Origin: Promethearchaeota archaeon
GTDB taxonomy: Archaea; Asgardarchaeota; Lokiarchaeia; Sigynarchaeales; SOKP01
Reading direction: 5' to 3'
DNA length: 45,222 nucleotides
Assembly: GCA_019058515.1 (NCBI GenBank)
Contig: JAHPYY010000216.1
Location: 1-45,222, forward strand
Part shown: piece after piece, positions 16,466-25,027 of the stretch
Layout: the number at the start of each line of letters is the position of its first letter
Numbering within the stretch: the first letter of the stretch is position 1
Program-made: the position numbers and the translations under genes
The notes under the pieces: generated by a model
Seen by the model: only the letters and a program-made list of their open reading frames with translations
The model's database searches: none
Told to the model about the DNA's origin: nothing

Positions 16466-19400
16466 TTAATCAATTAGCTGCATTGGTTTGCCATGATGTT
16501 CTGGTATTGGTACGCTACCACAACTAGCACTCATCCAACATACTAATTGATCGCCTTCTTGGTGCATAGGCTTTCCACAATGCATGGGTACATTTTGTAC
16601 CTCTCCACATTCCACACATTTTAATTTACTCATGTTCATATCAACCCCTTTTTGATTTTTTTGTTCTTTAATTTTAGAATTAACAACTTCCATTGGTTTC
16701 CCATGATGTTCAGGCATTGGTTGAACACCACAGCTAGCACCCATCCAACATACTAACCGATCACCTTCCTGATGCATAGGTTTGCCACAATGTTCTGGAA
16801 TCTCCATTTCATAGCCACATTCGACACATTTCAATATTTCATGAGATTTATCTAATGTAGGTTCTTTTAATTCTTCCTTTCTATTCTCGATTTCTACAAA
16901 ATTCATAGGATTTAACTTAAATTCTTTGACACAGTTTTCATTGCAAAAGTAATATTTCTTTCCATTATACTCATATTCAATCCAATCTTCCGCTTTGCCT
17001 ATCATACCACAAACAGGATCAGTAACTAAATTAACTAAATCAGAAGATTCTGCTCCTTGTTGCATTAATTTTGGACTAATATTGTCAAAACTAGCGTATT
17101 TTTCGGGATTTAATTTAAATTCCTTTTCACACACGGCACTACAGAAATAAAAGTTTTGTCCTTTGTACTTATACTCGATTGACTGGCTTGGTATGATTTC
17201 CATTCCACAAATCGGATCAACGACTCTCTGTTCAGTAAGCAAGTTCATCTCATGTATCTGTTGTTCAGTCCTTGGTTCGTATCTTTTTAATAAAAGCGCA
17301 TTAGTGACTACTGAAACGGAGCTTGATGCCATAAATACTGCCGCTAAGTAAGGAGGAAGGAAAAAACCTGTTAAAGTAAATAATAACCCTGCGGCTAAAG
17401 GAATTCCTATAATGTTGTAGATAAAGGCCCAGAATAGATTAGTTATCATCTTTTTATAAGTCTTCTGAGAAAGATTCATTGCTGCAACGACATTCCTTAA
17501 ATCACCCCTCATTAACACGATATCGGCAGTCTCAATAGCTACATCGGTTCCTGATCCAATTGCAATTCCAACATCTGCTTGAGCTAATGCGGGAGCATCG
17601 TTTATTCCATCCCCCACCATTGCTACGTGTATATCTTCTCCAGAATCTTGGAGTTTTTTAATAGTAAGAGCTTTCTCATTCGGTAGAACTTCTGCTAAGA
17701 TATGATTCTCATCAAAATTTAAATCCTTTCCAATACTCATAGCGGTTTGTTTATTATCTCCAGTTAACATATATATTTCCAAACCATTCTCACGCAACTT
17801 TTGTAATGTATATTGAGTTTGATCTTTCACTTTATCTGCGATACCAATAATTCCTTTTACTTGATTGTCAACTCCAATTAATACTGTTGTATTCCCTTTT
17901 TCTTGCGATTCAAGAAATTTAGAACGATATTTTTCAATTTCGATTTTATTCTCAATGAAGAGTTTTTCATTACCTACTAATACTTGCATATTATCTATCT
18001 TGGTGATTAAACCTTTTCCAGGAACCGCATCAAATTCAGTTGGAGACCCTAATTTTAAACCCAATTGATTTGCTTCTTCAATTATTGCTTGTCCGAGGGG
18101 ATGTTCAGAACCCATTTCGGCACTTCCTGCAAAATACAAAATTCGATTTTTATCTATGCCTTTTCCAAAGAGTTCACTCTCAGAATATACAAAAGTTACT
18201 TTTGGTTTACCTACAGTTAAGGTCCCGGTTTTATCAAACACAATAGTGTTGATATTATTAACTGCCTCTAAAGAATCTCCTCCTTTCATCAGAATTCCAT
18301 TTTCCGCACCTTTCCCAGTTCCCACCATAATGGCTGTAGGAATCGCTAAACCTAATGCACAAGGACAAGAAATAACAACAACTGATGTAAATACCAATAA
18401 TGAAATTTCAAAACCTACATCTGCAACAAAAAACCAATATAAAAATGCAAGAGTCGCAGTAATTATTACAATCGGAACAAAATAACTGCTGACTTTATCC
18501 GCTAATCGTTGTCTAGAGCCTTTTCTAGCTTGTGCATCTTTCACAAAATCAATAATTTGAAAAAGTAAGGTGTCTTTCCCGATTTTTTCGGTATTCATTT
18601 TAATAAGTCCGGTCTGATTCACTGTAGCACCTATTACATTATCACCTGTTTCCTTTTTCACATACCTGCTTTCACCAGTTATCATTGATTCGTCAATTTT
18701 TGTTTTACCCTCAATTACCTTTCCATCAACAGGTACTTTTTCACCAGGTCGAACTACAAGCGTATCTCCAATCTCAATCTCTTCAATTGGAATCTCAATT
18801 TCTTTTCCATCTTTAAGCAAGGTTGCAGTCTTAGGTTGCAATCCAATAAGTTTTTTTATCGCTTCAGATGCTTGTCCTTTCGTTTTATGCTCCATGTATT
18901 TTCCAATCAAAATAAACGCAAATATTAAACTCATCGCATCATAGAAAACCTCTCCCGATATAAAAAACGTTGTTAGTATTGAATAGACATAAGCAGTCGT
19001 AGTACCTAAAACAATTAAAACATCCATATTTGTTGATCTATTTTTTAACGATTTATAAGCTCCTTTAATGAAAAATGAACCCGACAATCCAAAGTTTGCG
19101 GTTGATATAATCGCTAAGAATAGGTTACGAGCATAAGATATAGGTACTAAAAAATTAACGGGAGCAATAATCGCTGCAAAAGCAATAGAGATTATTAATA
19201 TAATTAGGCGATATCGCATTTCTTTTTTATGTTGTTCAATTTCTTTATCTACTGCCCCTGCCACTTTCTCAATCTTGTATCCGAAGTTTTTTGATAGAGT
19301 ATAGATCTCATTTTCAGTCAGTTTTAATTCATTAAATTCAATGAAAAACTTTCTAGCTTCAAAATTACTTCTAACATTTTGAATTCCATTGATCTTCCTA

Positions 19401-19690
19401 ATCTCACTTTCTAATTCATTAAATTCATTTTTTGAAAGTTCATCAATAACTTTAAGATCCATTTTCGCAAGTGATGCTTTATACCCCAAATTCCTTATTG
19501 CACTATCAAAAATTTGATAATTTGCTACTTTAGGATTATACTCCACAGTTGCTTCTTCATTTGCAAAATTAACAACAGAACTTCTAACACCGTCTAAACC
19601 CTTCAATTTCGTTTCTATTTTCAAAGCGCATGAAGCACAAGTCATGCCACCCAACTTTATTTTCACTTTTTCGCTACTTTCTTCAACCAT
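16466..19690 (-). CDS. copA: Copper-transporting P1B-type ATPase with long metal-binding C-terminal tail
   Basis: 1074 residues. Residues 8-72 form an HMA domain with GMTCASC (Cys 18 and 21); residues 78-142 resemble a second HMA domain that has lost CxxC. The pump core has TGES (338-341), the transmembrane CPC (442-444), DKTGTLT with phosphorylated Asp 486, TGDN and [11 protein letters not shown] together with the HMA domain indicates Cu+ export. Beyond the core the tail holds two YHS/TRASH-like domains (about 824-866 and 890-930, each with D-P-x-C-G-M and F-C-x-x-x-C) and two nearly identical Cys/His ribbons (about 955-1001 and 1025-1071; C-x2-CG, HCGKPMH, CWM, SCG, HHGKPM). Usual CopA proteins end soon after the last helix, so this 250-residue tail is unusual. 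Ribosome-binding site AAGGTGA precedes the ATG. A Cys-rich regulator is divergent. Confidence 0.95.
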   Translation of the reverse strand: MVEESSEKVKIKLGGMTCASCALKIETKLKGLDGVRSSVVNFANEEATVEYNPKVANYQIFDSAIRNLGYKASLAKMDLKVIDELSKNEFNELESEIRKINGIQNVRSNFEARKFFIEFNELKLTENEIYTLSKNFGYKIEKVAGAVDKEIEQHKKEMRYRLIILIISIAFAAIIAPVNFLVPISYARNLFLAIISTANFGLSGSFFIKGAYKSLKNRSTNMDVLIVLGTTTAYVYSILTTFFISGEVFYDAMSLIFAFILIGKYMEHKTKGQASEAIKKLIGLQPKTATLLKDGKEIEIPIEEIEIGDTLVVRPGEKVPVDGKVIEGKTKIDESMITGESRYVKKETGDNVIGATVNQTGLIKMNTEKIGKDTLLFQIIDFVKDAQARKGSRQRLADKVSSYFVPIVIITATLAFLYWFFVADVGFEISLLVFTSVVVISCPCALGLAIPTAIMVGTGKGAENGILMKGGDSLEAVNNINTIVFDKTGTLTVGKPKVTFVYSESELFGKGIDKNRILYFAGSAEMGSEHPLGQAIIEEANQLGLKLGSPTEFDAVPGKGLITKIDNMQVLVGNEKLFIENKIEIEKYRSKFLESQEKGNTTVLIGVDNQVKGIIGIADKVKDQTQYTLQKLRENGLEIYMLTGDNKQTAMSIGKDLNFDENHILAEVLPNEKALTIKKLQDSGEDIHVAMVGDGINDAPALAQADVGIAIGSGTDVAIETADIVLMRGDLRNVVAAMNLSQKTYKKMITNLFWAFIYNIIGIPLAAGLLFTLTGFFLPPYLAAVFMASSSVSVVTNALLLKRYEPRTEQQIHEMNLLTEQRVVDPICGMEIIPSQSIEYKYKGQNFYFCSAVCEKEFKLNPEKYASFDNISPKLMQQGAESSDLVNLVTDPVCGMIGKAEDWIEYEYNGKKYYFCNENCVKEFKLNPMNFVEIENRKEELKEPTLDKSHEILKCVECGYEMEIPEHCGKPMHQEGDRLVCWMGASCGVQPMPEHHGKPMEVVNSKIKEQKNQKGVDMNMSKLKCVECGEVQNVPMHCGKPMHQEGDQLVCWMSASCGSVPIPEHHGKPMQLID

Positions 19691-19798
19691 TAGTTTTCAC
19701 CTTAATTCACTTAATTGATAAATAGTTTGTGTCAACTTTTTCTATTTTGGCTTTTCTTTGTTAAATACTGTCATTTTTAAGAAAGTGTTATTTCCAAG

Positions 19799-19818
19799 TA
19801 TATACATGTGAGTATATA
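19799..19818. promoter_or_regulatory. Inverted repeat between copper ATPase and its divergent regulator
   Basis: TATATAC at 19799-19805 and GTATATA at 19812-19818 form a perfect 7-bp inverted repeat with a 6-base spacer, in the intergenic region of the divergent pair. It overlaps TATA-like sequence and is a good candidate operator for the regulator at 19955. A further TATA-like tract (about 19838-19850) is upstream of the regulator. Confidence 0.45.
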
Positions 19819-19954
19819 TTTAAACATTACTATTATAAAATATATATTTATATCCTATAATCGTAACTAATAATATAATGAATTATTATTAGAAATTTAA
19901 AAAGAATGCTAACAAGGTGTATTTACTATAAATGATACATTAGAAATTAAAAAT

Positions 19955-20365
19955 TTGACTAAGTTATACGCTTTAACATTGTTAAAGTCTAAAAAATCGG
20001 TTACAGGTTATTATATCATAAAGCGGCTCGAATCGGATTTAGGGAAAACGGCAAGTCCGACCTACATATATGATTTCTTGAATAAGCTCCAATCAGAAGG
20101 ATATATTAAGCCAACCCCTAACCCAAAATCAAAAAAGTCAAAAGGATTTCAATTAACCTCGTCAGGAAAACAATTTATTGATAAAATCTTTCAGCGATTT
20201 GAGAATTTAATTGAAGCAGCAGTAGAATCGAAGTTGAAAATATGCGCAAGTTGTGGAGTAAAACTTTATGGAGATTTTCATGTTGAAAAAATTGAAGGTA
20301 AAGAGATGAATTTTTGTTGTAAACATTGTGCAAAAGCATTTAAAAATTCTATCAACATAAAATAA
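19955..20365 (+). CDS. PadR-like winged-helix regulator with C-terminal Cys-rich (TRASH-like) metal site
   Basis: 136 residues. Residues 1-85 match PadR-type winged helices (the segment YALTLLKSKKSVTGYYIIKR and then Y-x-F-L-N-K-L-x-x-E-G-Y-I). The C-terminal part has CASCG (about 98-102) and FCCKHCAKAF (about 120-129), the layout of a TRASH-type heavy-metal-binding domain. It lies divergently from the copper ATPase, so it most likely controls that gene in response to Cu or a related metal. The first available start in frame is TTG at 19955. The frame is open back to a TAA at 19910, and AAGGTG at 19914-19919 sits ahead of an ATA codon, so the true start may lie up to nine codons upstream. Confidence 0.75.
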   Translation: MTKLYALTLLKSKKSVTGYYIIKRLESDLGKTASPTYIYDFLNKLQSEGYIKPTPNPKSKKSKGFQLTSSGKQFIDKIFQRFENLIEAAVESKLKICASCGVKLYGDFHVEKIEGKEMNFCCKHCAKAFKNSINIK

Positions 20366-20569
20366 TTTAGGAGCGTATTGAAGTTTAAAATAATTTCATG
20401 AAGAAGTTCTATTTTTCAATCTAGTTATTCTTAGAATTTGATAAATATACATTTTGCCGTTAGTGGGATAAAGCAAGCGCTAAAATACAAGAAAAAAAAG
20501 CTATAGATTTATCACACAATATAATTAGGGTATTATTTGAATCTTTCTATTATGCTCGTAAAAATGATT

Positions 20570-20827
20570 TCACACAATAATCTCGTAAAAAGTATTTCTT
20601 CGGTCGATGTTTTTCTTATATTTCTTGATAAACTTATACTTTTGAAGTGTTTTTAGAGAATAGGCTACGGTTCGTTTTGGTAACAGAGTTTTTTTCAAAA
20701 TCTCCTTTTGATTCAGTGGACCTCTTTGTTTTAATAGATAAAGAATAAACTTACTAGAAGGAGACAATGAATATAGAATTTCTCGTTGGTTATAGGTCTT
20801 AATGAAGTATTTATCTTCCACAATCAT
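20570..20827 (-). CDS. Small winged-helix DNA-binding protein
   Basis: 85 residues, strongly basic. The core (about 20-80) has the helix-turn-helix layout of MarR-like archaeal regulators: S-S-K-F-I-L-Y-L-L-K, then LNQKEILKKTLLPKRTVAYS and LKTLQKYKFIKKYK, followed by a short basic wing. No effector domain. Its last 27 codons and the few bases beyond its stop recur at 15928-16013. The gaps on either side (20366-20569 and 20828-21026) contain only AT-rich sequence. Confidence 0.7.
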   Translation of the reverse strand: MIVEDKYFIKTYNQREILYSLSPSSKFILYLLKQRGPLNQKEILKKTLLPKRTVAYSLKTLQKYKFIKKYKKNIDRRNTFYEIIV

Positions 20828-21026
20828 AAATTTATAGGATTTAGCAAATTACTAAAGAACTTATGTTTTCAAATTATAGAAACAAGCAATCCTATATAAT
20901 TTTTTGTAAATTCTGAGAATTTTAACTGTTAAATTAGCTAAAGTTTCAATATAGAACAATTTTTCCAAAAAAGTTTTGATTTTAAACTCTGATTTTTTGA
21001 GTTATAACAATTTATTATTAGCTTAA

Positions 21027-21590
21027 TTAGAAATTACCACAACCCTCGCATTTACCATCTAAATATGCTTCACAATTTACGCAAATATTACCACATTTGG
21101 TTTCTTGACTCGAATTACTAAAAAGATTGATCGGTAGATATTTTGGAATGTTAAATTTAGATATAAAAAGAATATCTGAATGCAAAACTCCCTCTTTATT
21201 AGTTGGACCGCAATAATTAAGATATTGATGCAACACATCGACGCTTTGTCCAATTATTCCTATAATTATATCATATTGCCCAGTTGTCTGTGCCAGAAAA
21301 AAGACTCTTGGACAGTTAGAATAGGCTATACTGAGTTCCTTAACTTTTTCGTAATTTTTCATCTCTAAAAAAATAAGGCACGCTCTATAGTTTAGAGTTT
21401 CAATGTTGATGTTTCCTTGAATTTTCATGATTTCTGAATCGGATAGTTTGGAAATCCTTTTTTTAACACCTGTATGGCTCATGGTTTGCTGATCGGATTT
21501 GAAAATTCTGTTATTAAGGTCTGTTAAACTCACTCGACCATCCTCAAACAACTCGTTTAATATTTGCTTATCCACTTCATCTAATCGCAT
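21027..21590 (-). CDS. Lrp/AsnC-family regulator with C-terminal cysteine cluster
   Basis: 187 residues. Residues 1-60 are an Lrp-type helix-turn-helix (MRLDEVDKQILNELFEDGR, then the HTH region) and about 65-145 an AsnC-type ligand/dimerisation domain (F-L-A-Q-T-T-G-Q-Y-D-I-I-I-G). The tail adds C-G-x-x-C-x-x-C-x7-C-x-x-C (about 167-185), which could bind zinc or an Fe-S cluster and is not part of the classical Lrp family. It is the first regulator upstream of the sulfur cluster on this side, so a link to sulfur or Fe-S status is possible but not shown. Confidence 0.8.
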   Translation of the reverse strand: MRLDEVDKQILNELFEDGRVSLTDLNNRIFKSDQQTMSHTGVKKRISKLSDSEIMKIQGNINIETLNYRACLIFLEMKNYEKVKELSIAYSNCPRVFFLAQTTGQYDIIIGIIGQSVDVLHQYLNYCGPTNKEGVLHSDILFISKFNIPKYLPINLFSNSSQETKCGNICVNCEAYLDGKCEGCGNF

Positions 21591-21744
21591 GCTAATATAA
21601 AAGGAATTTCACATATAAAAAATAATTTGTAAAGTAGAATAAATTTACAAAGAAGGTTTAATTTTTCTTATTGCAAGAGTCTTTAATTCGTTGGTTTTTT
21701 TCCTCAAGTTCCTTTCTTAGGAATGATATAGAAATATTTGTAGC

Positions 21745-22677
21745 TCAATAGTGAGAAGGTTCCGGATGCACTTTCTTTACAAAGCTAAATTCAAAAATAT
21801 CTTTAACTTTAGGTTTTTGTTTAATATAGTTAAGCTGGTAAAGAGTATTCACAAATTCCATTGTAGCTTTGATATAACCTTCTGATAACGATATACAATA
21901 CTTTGGAGATATTTTTATAACAGAATCTGCATATGTTTTATCGATTACATTGATGGATTGCGTAATTTTCTCTGCGGCTAATGAGGGAGAATTTCTGAGT
22001 AAATCAGACGCTTTTTTATGATACACGAGAAATTTAGTAACTACTTCTGGTTGATTTTTTATGATATTTGAGTGAAAAAAAATACCATAACTTGGGTTAT
22101 TTTCCCACAGATTGTCTGGTCGAATTACTAAGTGTGAATCTAAGATTGTAGAAGAAAACGCAACCAAGGCCGGAGTTCCTACGCCTCCTTCTAATACGTT
22201 CTTTTTCATGTCTAGAGCAATGAACTCTGCTTGTCCATAATTATTTACATCAATTTTGCTGACCAAATTGTATTTTTTAAGGTAATGGCTTAATATGACC
22301 TCGTGTATTGACCCCTTGCTAGTAACTCCGATTGTTTTTCCTATAAATTGGGAAAGTACATTTCCTATGTTATTTTGTAACTCGGAGATAGTTTTATATT
22401 TCTTTTTAGCGACCATAATGGTCCCCTCTACATGTCCTCCCGCAACACACTTTATAGGTGCTCCTTTATCGATCCCGATAATAGCAGGGGGCAATCCCAT
22501 ATATCCAATATCTAATTCCTTGCTTTTAAACGCTCGAACCATTTCTGGTCCTGTTCCAAACATTCTCCAAATTATTTCTCTCTTGAGACTCTTTCTGAAT
22601 TCTTCGTCTTGCATTAAGAGGAAATTAGTGTGGTAAGCGGTAGATAAATGCCCAATAGTCAATTGATCATAAGTCAT
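21745..22677 (-). CDS. Substrate-binding-protein-like (NMT1/THI5/SsuA fold), apparently cytosolic
   Basis: 310 residues matching periplasmic-type binding proteins for sulfonates, nitrate or pyrimidine precursors: MVRAFKSKELDIGYMGLPPA, an F-I-G-K-T-I-G-V-T-S-K-G-S loop and EGGVGTPALVAF. There is no signal peptide, lipobox or membrane helix: it starts directly in the fold with MTYDQLTIGHLSTAYHT. ATG at 22677 follows a GGTGAAA ribosome-binding site. No ABC permease or ATPase gene is nearby. It is divergent from the MoaD-like gene and shares the region with the 27-bp element. It may be an enzyme or a sulfur-metabolite sensor rather than a transporter part; that is inference. Confidence 0.75.
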   Translation of the reverse strand: MTYDQLTIGHLSTAYHTNFLLMQDEEFRKSLKREIIWRMFGTGPEMVRAFKSKELDIGYMGLPPAIIGIDKGAPIKCVAGGHVEGTIMVAKKKYKTISELQNNIGNVLSQFIGKTIGVTSKGSIHEVILSHYLKKYNLVSKIDVNNYGQAEFIALDMKKNVLEGGVGTPALVAFSSTILDSHLVIRPDNLWENNPSYGIFFHSNIIKNQPEVVTKFLVYHKKASDLLRNSPSLAAEKITQSINVIDKTYADSVIKISPKYCISLSEGYIKATMEFVNTLYQLNYIKQKPKVKDIFEFSFVKKVHPEPSHY

Positions 22678-22731
22678 TTACTTTCACCAATCTATTATAA
22701 TACTTTTCGCTACAACTACAAAATTATTTTC

Positions 22732-22758
22732 AAATTATAATAAAAATAATTATTTGCC
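22732..22758 (+). promoter_or_regulatory. 27-bp element shared with the cysE upstream region (copy 1)
   Basis: Starts AAATTATAATAAAAATA and ends TTATTTGCC. It is identical to 24891-24917 at 26 of 27 positions, and ATCTTAGA recurs further downstream in both places (22774-22781 and 24930-24937). It lies in the divergent spacer between the binding-protein-like gene and the MoaD-like gene, some 40 bases before the latter's ATG. It could be a promoter with an operator for a common sulfur regulator. Confidence 0.65.
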
Positions 22759-22798
22759 TATATTTCAATTATAATCTTAGAAATTATTATTGCTTATT

Positions 22799-23086
22799 AT
22801 GTTAGATTTAAAGGTTAATTTTGTATCTCTATTGGTAGACCAAATAGGTACTGAAGAATTTACGCTCCCTATAGAAGAAAACTCTACGATCAAAGATGTT
22901 CTCAACAAATTAACTGAAAAGTTCGGAGCAAAGTTCAAAAAAGTGATTTTTAAGTCTCCAGAAACTCTGAACGATTTTGTCATAATTGGGCTGAACGGAA
23001 AGGATATCCGATTAATTGAATATCTAAACACCCTGTTAAAACAGGGGGATGAGATCACATTTTTGCCTGCTGTTGCAGGAGGGTAG
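22799..23086 (+). CDS. MoaD/ThiS-like ubiquitin-fold sulfur carrier
   Basis: About 95 residues with the beta-grasp pattern of MoaD/ThiS/Urm1-type carriers: TLPIEENSTIKDVLNKLTEKF, then ND-F-V-I-I-G-L-N-G-K-D-I and L-K-Q-G-D-E-I-T-F-L-P-A-V-A-G-G at the C-terminus. The terminal Gly-Gly is the site for adenylation and thiocarboxylation by an E1-like protein, and a MoeB-like protein is encoded 0.8 kb away. I choose ATG at 22799 over the TTG at 22790. Nearby genes for cysteine synthesis rather than molybdopterin suggest a CysO-like role, but a general MoaD role cannot be excluded. Confidence 0.82.
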   Translation: MLDLKVNFVSLLVDQIGTEEFTLPIEENSTIKDVLNKLTEKFGAKFKKVIFKSPETLNDFVIIGLNGKDIRLIEYLNTLLKQGDEITFLPAVAGG

Positions 23087-23105
23087 AACATACTCGTTTT
23101 TGAAA

Positions 23106-23130
23106 AATAAGTGATATTTTTGCACTTATT
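23106..23130 (+). terminator. Hairpin after the MoaD-like gene
   Basis: AATAAGTG (23106-23113) and CACTTATT (23123-23130) form an 8-bp stem with a 9-base T-rich loop, followed by ATTTTATT. It lies 20 bases after the stop and before a separate TATA box for the next gene, so it may end the first transcript. Confidence 0.4.
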
Positions 23131-23169
23131 ATTTTATTGAAGCATTTCCTTTTTTTCCTTAATTAAGTT

Positions 23170-23181
23170 AAGATATAAATA
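23170..23181 (+). promoter_or_regulatory. TATA box of the first IscU-like gene
   Basis: AGATATAAATAA lies 30 bases before the ATG at 23211, the spacing expected of an archaeal promoter giving a short leader. Confidence 0.45.
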
Positions 23182-23210
23182 ATTAATTGAGGACTTAAGA
23201 GAGTTAAAAT

Positions 23211-23588
23211 ATGTATTCAGAAAAGGTACTGGATCATTTTAAGAACCCTAGGAATTCTGGTATATTAGTGGATGCTGATGCTGTAAGTGAGGTTGGAACT
23301 TATGAATGTGGAGATGTGGTTAAAATTTACATTAAAGTGAAAAATGACGTACTAGATAAGGTCCAGTTTCAAGCATTCGGATGCGCTGCTGCAATAGCAA
23401 CATCTTCGATGACTACGGTGTTAGCAAAAGGAAAAACATTAAAAGAAGCTATGGAGTTAACAAAAAACGACATAGTGGATGCGTTAGATGGCCTTCCCCC
23501 GATAAAACAATATTGTTCAAATCTTGCGGTTGATGGACTTCACGAAGCAATTAGAAAGTATACACATAGCGTAAACTCTGAGTCATAA
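23211..23588 (+). CDS. IscU/NifU N-terminal-type Fe-S scaffold protein (three cysteines)
   Basis: 125 residues of the IscU family: YSEKVLDHFKNPRN at the start, E-C-G-D (Cys 33), FGCAAAIATSSM (Cys 58) and Y-C-S-N-L-A (Cys 102). All three cluster ligands are present, but the usual G-N-P before the first Cys is replaced by T-Y-E. The protein assembles 2Fe-2S clusters on sulfur from a cysteine desulfurase; no iscS/nifS gene is in the window. It is paralogous to the gene at 26833, which lacks the first Cys. Convergent with the TusA-like gene. Confidence 0.88.
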   Translation: MYSEKVLDHFKNPRNSGILVDADAVSEVGTYECGDVVKIYIKVKNDVLDKVQFQAFGCAAAIATSSMTTVLAKGKTLKEAMELTKNDIVDALDGLPPIKQYCSNLAVDGLHEAIRKYTHSVNSES

Positions 23589-23629
23589 ATACGATGGGGG
23601 AATTTAATTCTTAAGAAAACAATGGTAAT

Positions 23630-23911
23630 TTAAATTCTCCTCAACTTTAATAGCCATACTTGCTCCTTGGAATCAATTTCCTGAATTTCTATAACTTCTG
23701 CTAATCCTTGTCTGACACAATTATCTGGAATGCTTTTAATCGCGGGTCTGAAATCTAACAATACCTCTAACATTCTTCCCGTTTCAAGCTCTTCTAGAGC
23801 TAATTTTGTGTATACAAAGGTCATTGGACAAACCCTTCCTCTAATATCTAATTTTTTCGGACTAACAGTATTATTCTCTTCATTACTCAAAACAGCGATC
23901 ACTCTCTTCAT
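23630..23911 (-). CDS. TusA-like sulfurtransferase
   Basis: 93 residues. The core LDIRGRVCPMTFVYTKLALE with Cys 28 in the C-P-x motif, and then L-x-E-x-L-L-D-F-x-P-A-x-x-S-I-P, are typical of the TusA/YeeD/SirA family, which carries sulfur as a persulfide on that Cys. The open frame from ATG 23911 overlaps the upstream MoeB-like gene by 29 bases. A TTG eight codons in would reduce the overlap to the stop codon itself. Either way the two genes are translationally coupled. Possible sulfur donor to the E1-like/MoaD-like pair. Confidence 0.85.
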   Translation of the reverse strand: MKRVIAVLSNEENNTVSPKKLDIRGRVCPMTFVYTKLALEELETGRMLEVLLDFRPAIKSIPDNCVRQGLAEVIEIQEIDSKEQVWLLKLRRI

Positions 23912-24692
23912 ATCTTGCTAATTCTAGCAAAGGTTTCGGATGTTCCCCACACGCACTACAGTTTTCATTTCTATAAACACTAATGAAACTAAATCTGTTA
24001 GTCAAAAGATCAACGAAAAACACCTTGTTAGTTAATAACTCTCCTACATCTAAAATGTACTTAATTGCCTCGTTCGCTTCGATGCAACCAACAACTCCAG
24101 GAATTAACCCAACTACTCCCGCTTCAGAACACGACAGACCAGTATCTCCACCGGTCATATCACCGAAAACACATCTATAGCACGCGGTTTTCTTATCCGG
24201 AATTACCGATATTATCTGTCCATGAAACCTCAGAACTCCTGCGATAGTAAATGGGATTTTTAAATTCACGCAAGTATCATTTACTAACATTTTCGTTGTT
24301 AGGTTGTCTGAACCTTCTATTACAAAATCAGAATCCGCTAATAATCGTTTCGAATTGCTAATATCTACTCTTTCATCTATAATTTCAACGTTACAATCTG
24401 GATTTAATGAGTTTAACTTTTCCACAGCACTTTCCGTTTTTTTCCGTTTAATATCTCCCGTAAAATGAAGAATTTGTCTATGTAAGTTTGAGGGTTCAAC
24501 TACATCAAAATCTATTATCTTTAAGTGCCCTATTCCCGCCGCAGTTAAATAATATGCAGAAGGGGACCCTAAAGCACCTAAACCGATTAAGGTAACTGTT
24601 GAGTTTAAAAGCTTTCCTTGGCCAAATCCTCCAATTTCTTTCAGTACAATTTGCCGGGAATACCTTTCGATTTGCTTTTCAGTTAATTCCAT
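23883..24692 (-). CDS. MoeB/ThiF-family E1-like adenylyltransferase
   Basis: 269 residues: start ELTEKQIERYSRQIVLKEIG, nucleotide-binding G-L-G-A-L-G (about 37-42), D-F-D-x-V-x-x-S-N-L-H-R-Q, then CYRC and CSAC for the structural zinc. It activates the Gly-Gly end of a MoaD/ThiS-like carrier with ATP. There is no rhodanese domain, so sulfur must come from another protein; the coupled TusA-like gene immediately downstream is a good candidate. ATG at 24692. It diverges from the cysE gene across a 330-bp region. Confidence 0.88.
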   Translation of the reverse strand: MELTEKQIERYSRQIVLKEIGGFGQGKLLNSTVTLIGLGALGSPSAYYLTAAGIGHLKIIDFDVVEPSNLHRQILHFTGDIKRKKTESAVEKLNSLNPDCNVEIIDERVDISNSKRLLADSDFVIEGSDNLTTKMLVNDTCVNLKIPFTIAGVLRFHGQIISVIPDKKTACYRCVFGDMTGGDTGLSCSEAGVVGLIPGVVGCIEANEAIKYILDVGELLTNKVFFVDLLTNRFSFISVYRNENCSACGEHPKPLLELARYEESDRCFE

Positions 24693-25027
24693 CCCACACC
24701 ACTATCTTTTGCTATACTTAACAAAAAAAACTTCAGATTAAAATAATTAGATGCTAAATTTGCATTAAAAATTTTAAGGTTAAGCTTATTATATATAAAT
24801 TTGTCCTAGCAAGTTTAAATTCAACGATAATTTTCTGATGTAATATCGTTGGTTTTTAATTATTATTAGCAATTCTTGACGAAAATTTTGAAATTATAAT
24901 AAAAATAGTTATTTGCCATACATTCGAATAAGATCTTAGATTAATTTATCCGAAAATGTAAAAACTGAAATTTTTTAGACTTACTCACTACACCATGTGT
25001 CCCAAATAATAAAATTAGGTGAAAATT
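24693..25027. promoter_or_regulatory. Divergent intergenic region between E1-like gene and cysE
   Basis: Holds no coding sequence. CAACGATA (24822-24829) and TATCGTTG (24844-24851) form a perfect 8-bp inverted repeat with a 14-base spacer, a candidate operator. A TATATATAA tract at about 24790-24798 could serve the minus-strand E1-like gene, at a distance of some 100 bases. The 27-bp shared element is at 24891-24917. Confidence 0.45.
24891..24917 (+). promoter_or_regulatory. 27-bp element shared with the moaD-like upstream region (copy 2)
   Basis: Differs from 22732-22758 at one base only (TAGTTATTTGCC here, TAATTATTTGCC there). It lies some 110 bases before the cysE start; in the other location it is about 40 bases before the carrier gene. 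Presence in both divergent spacers of the cluster suggests co-regulation. Confidence 0.65.
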
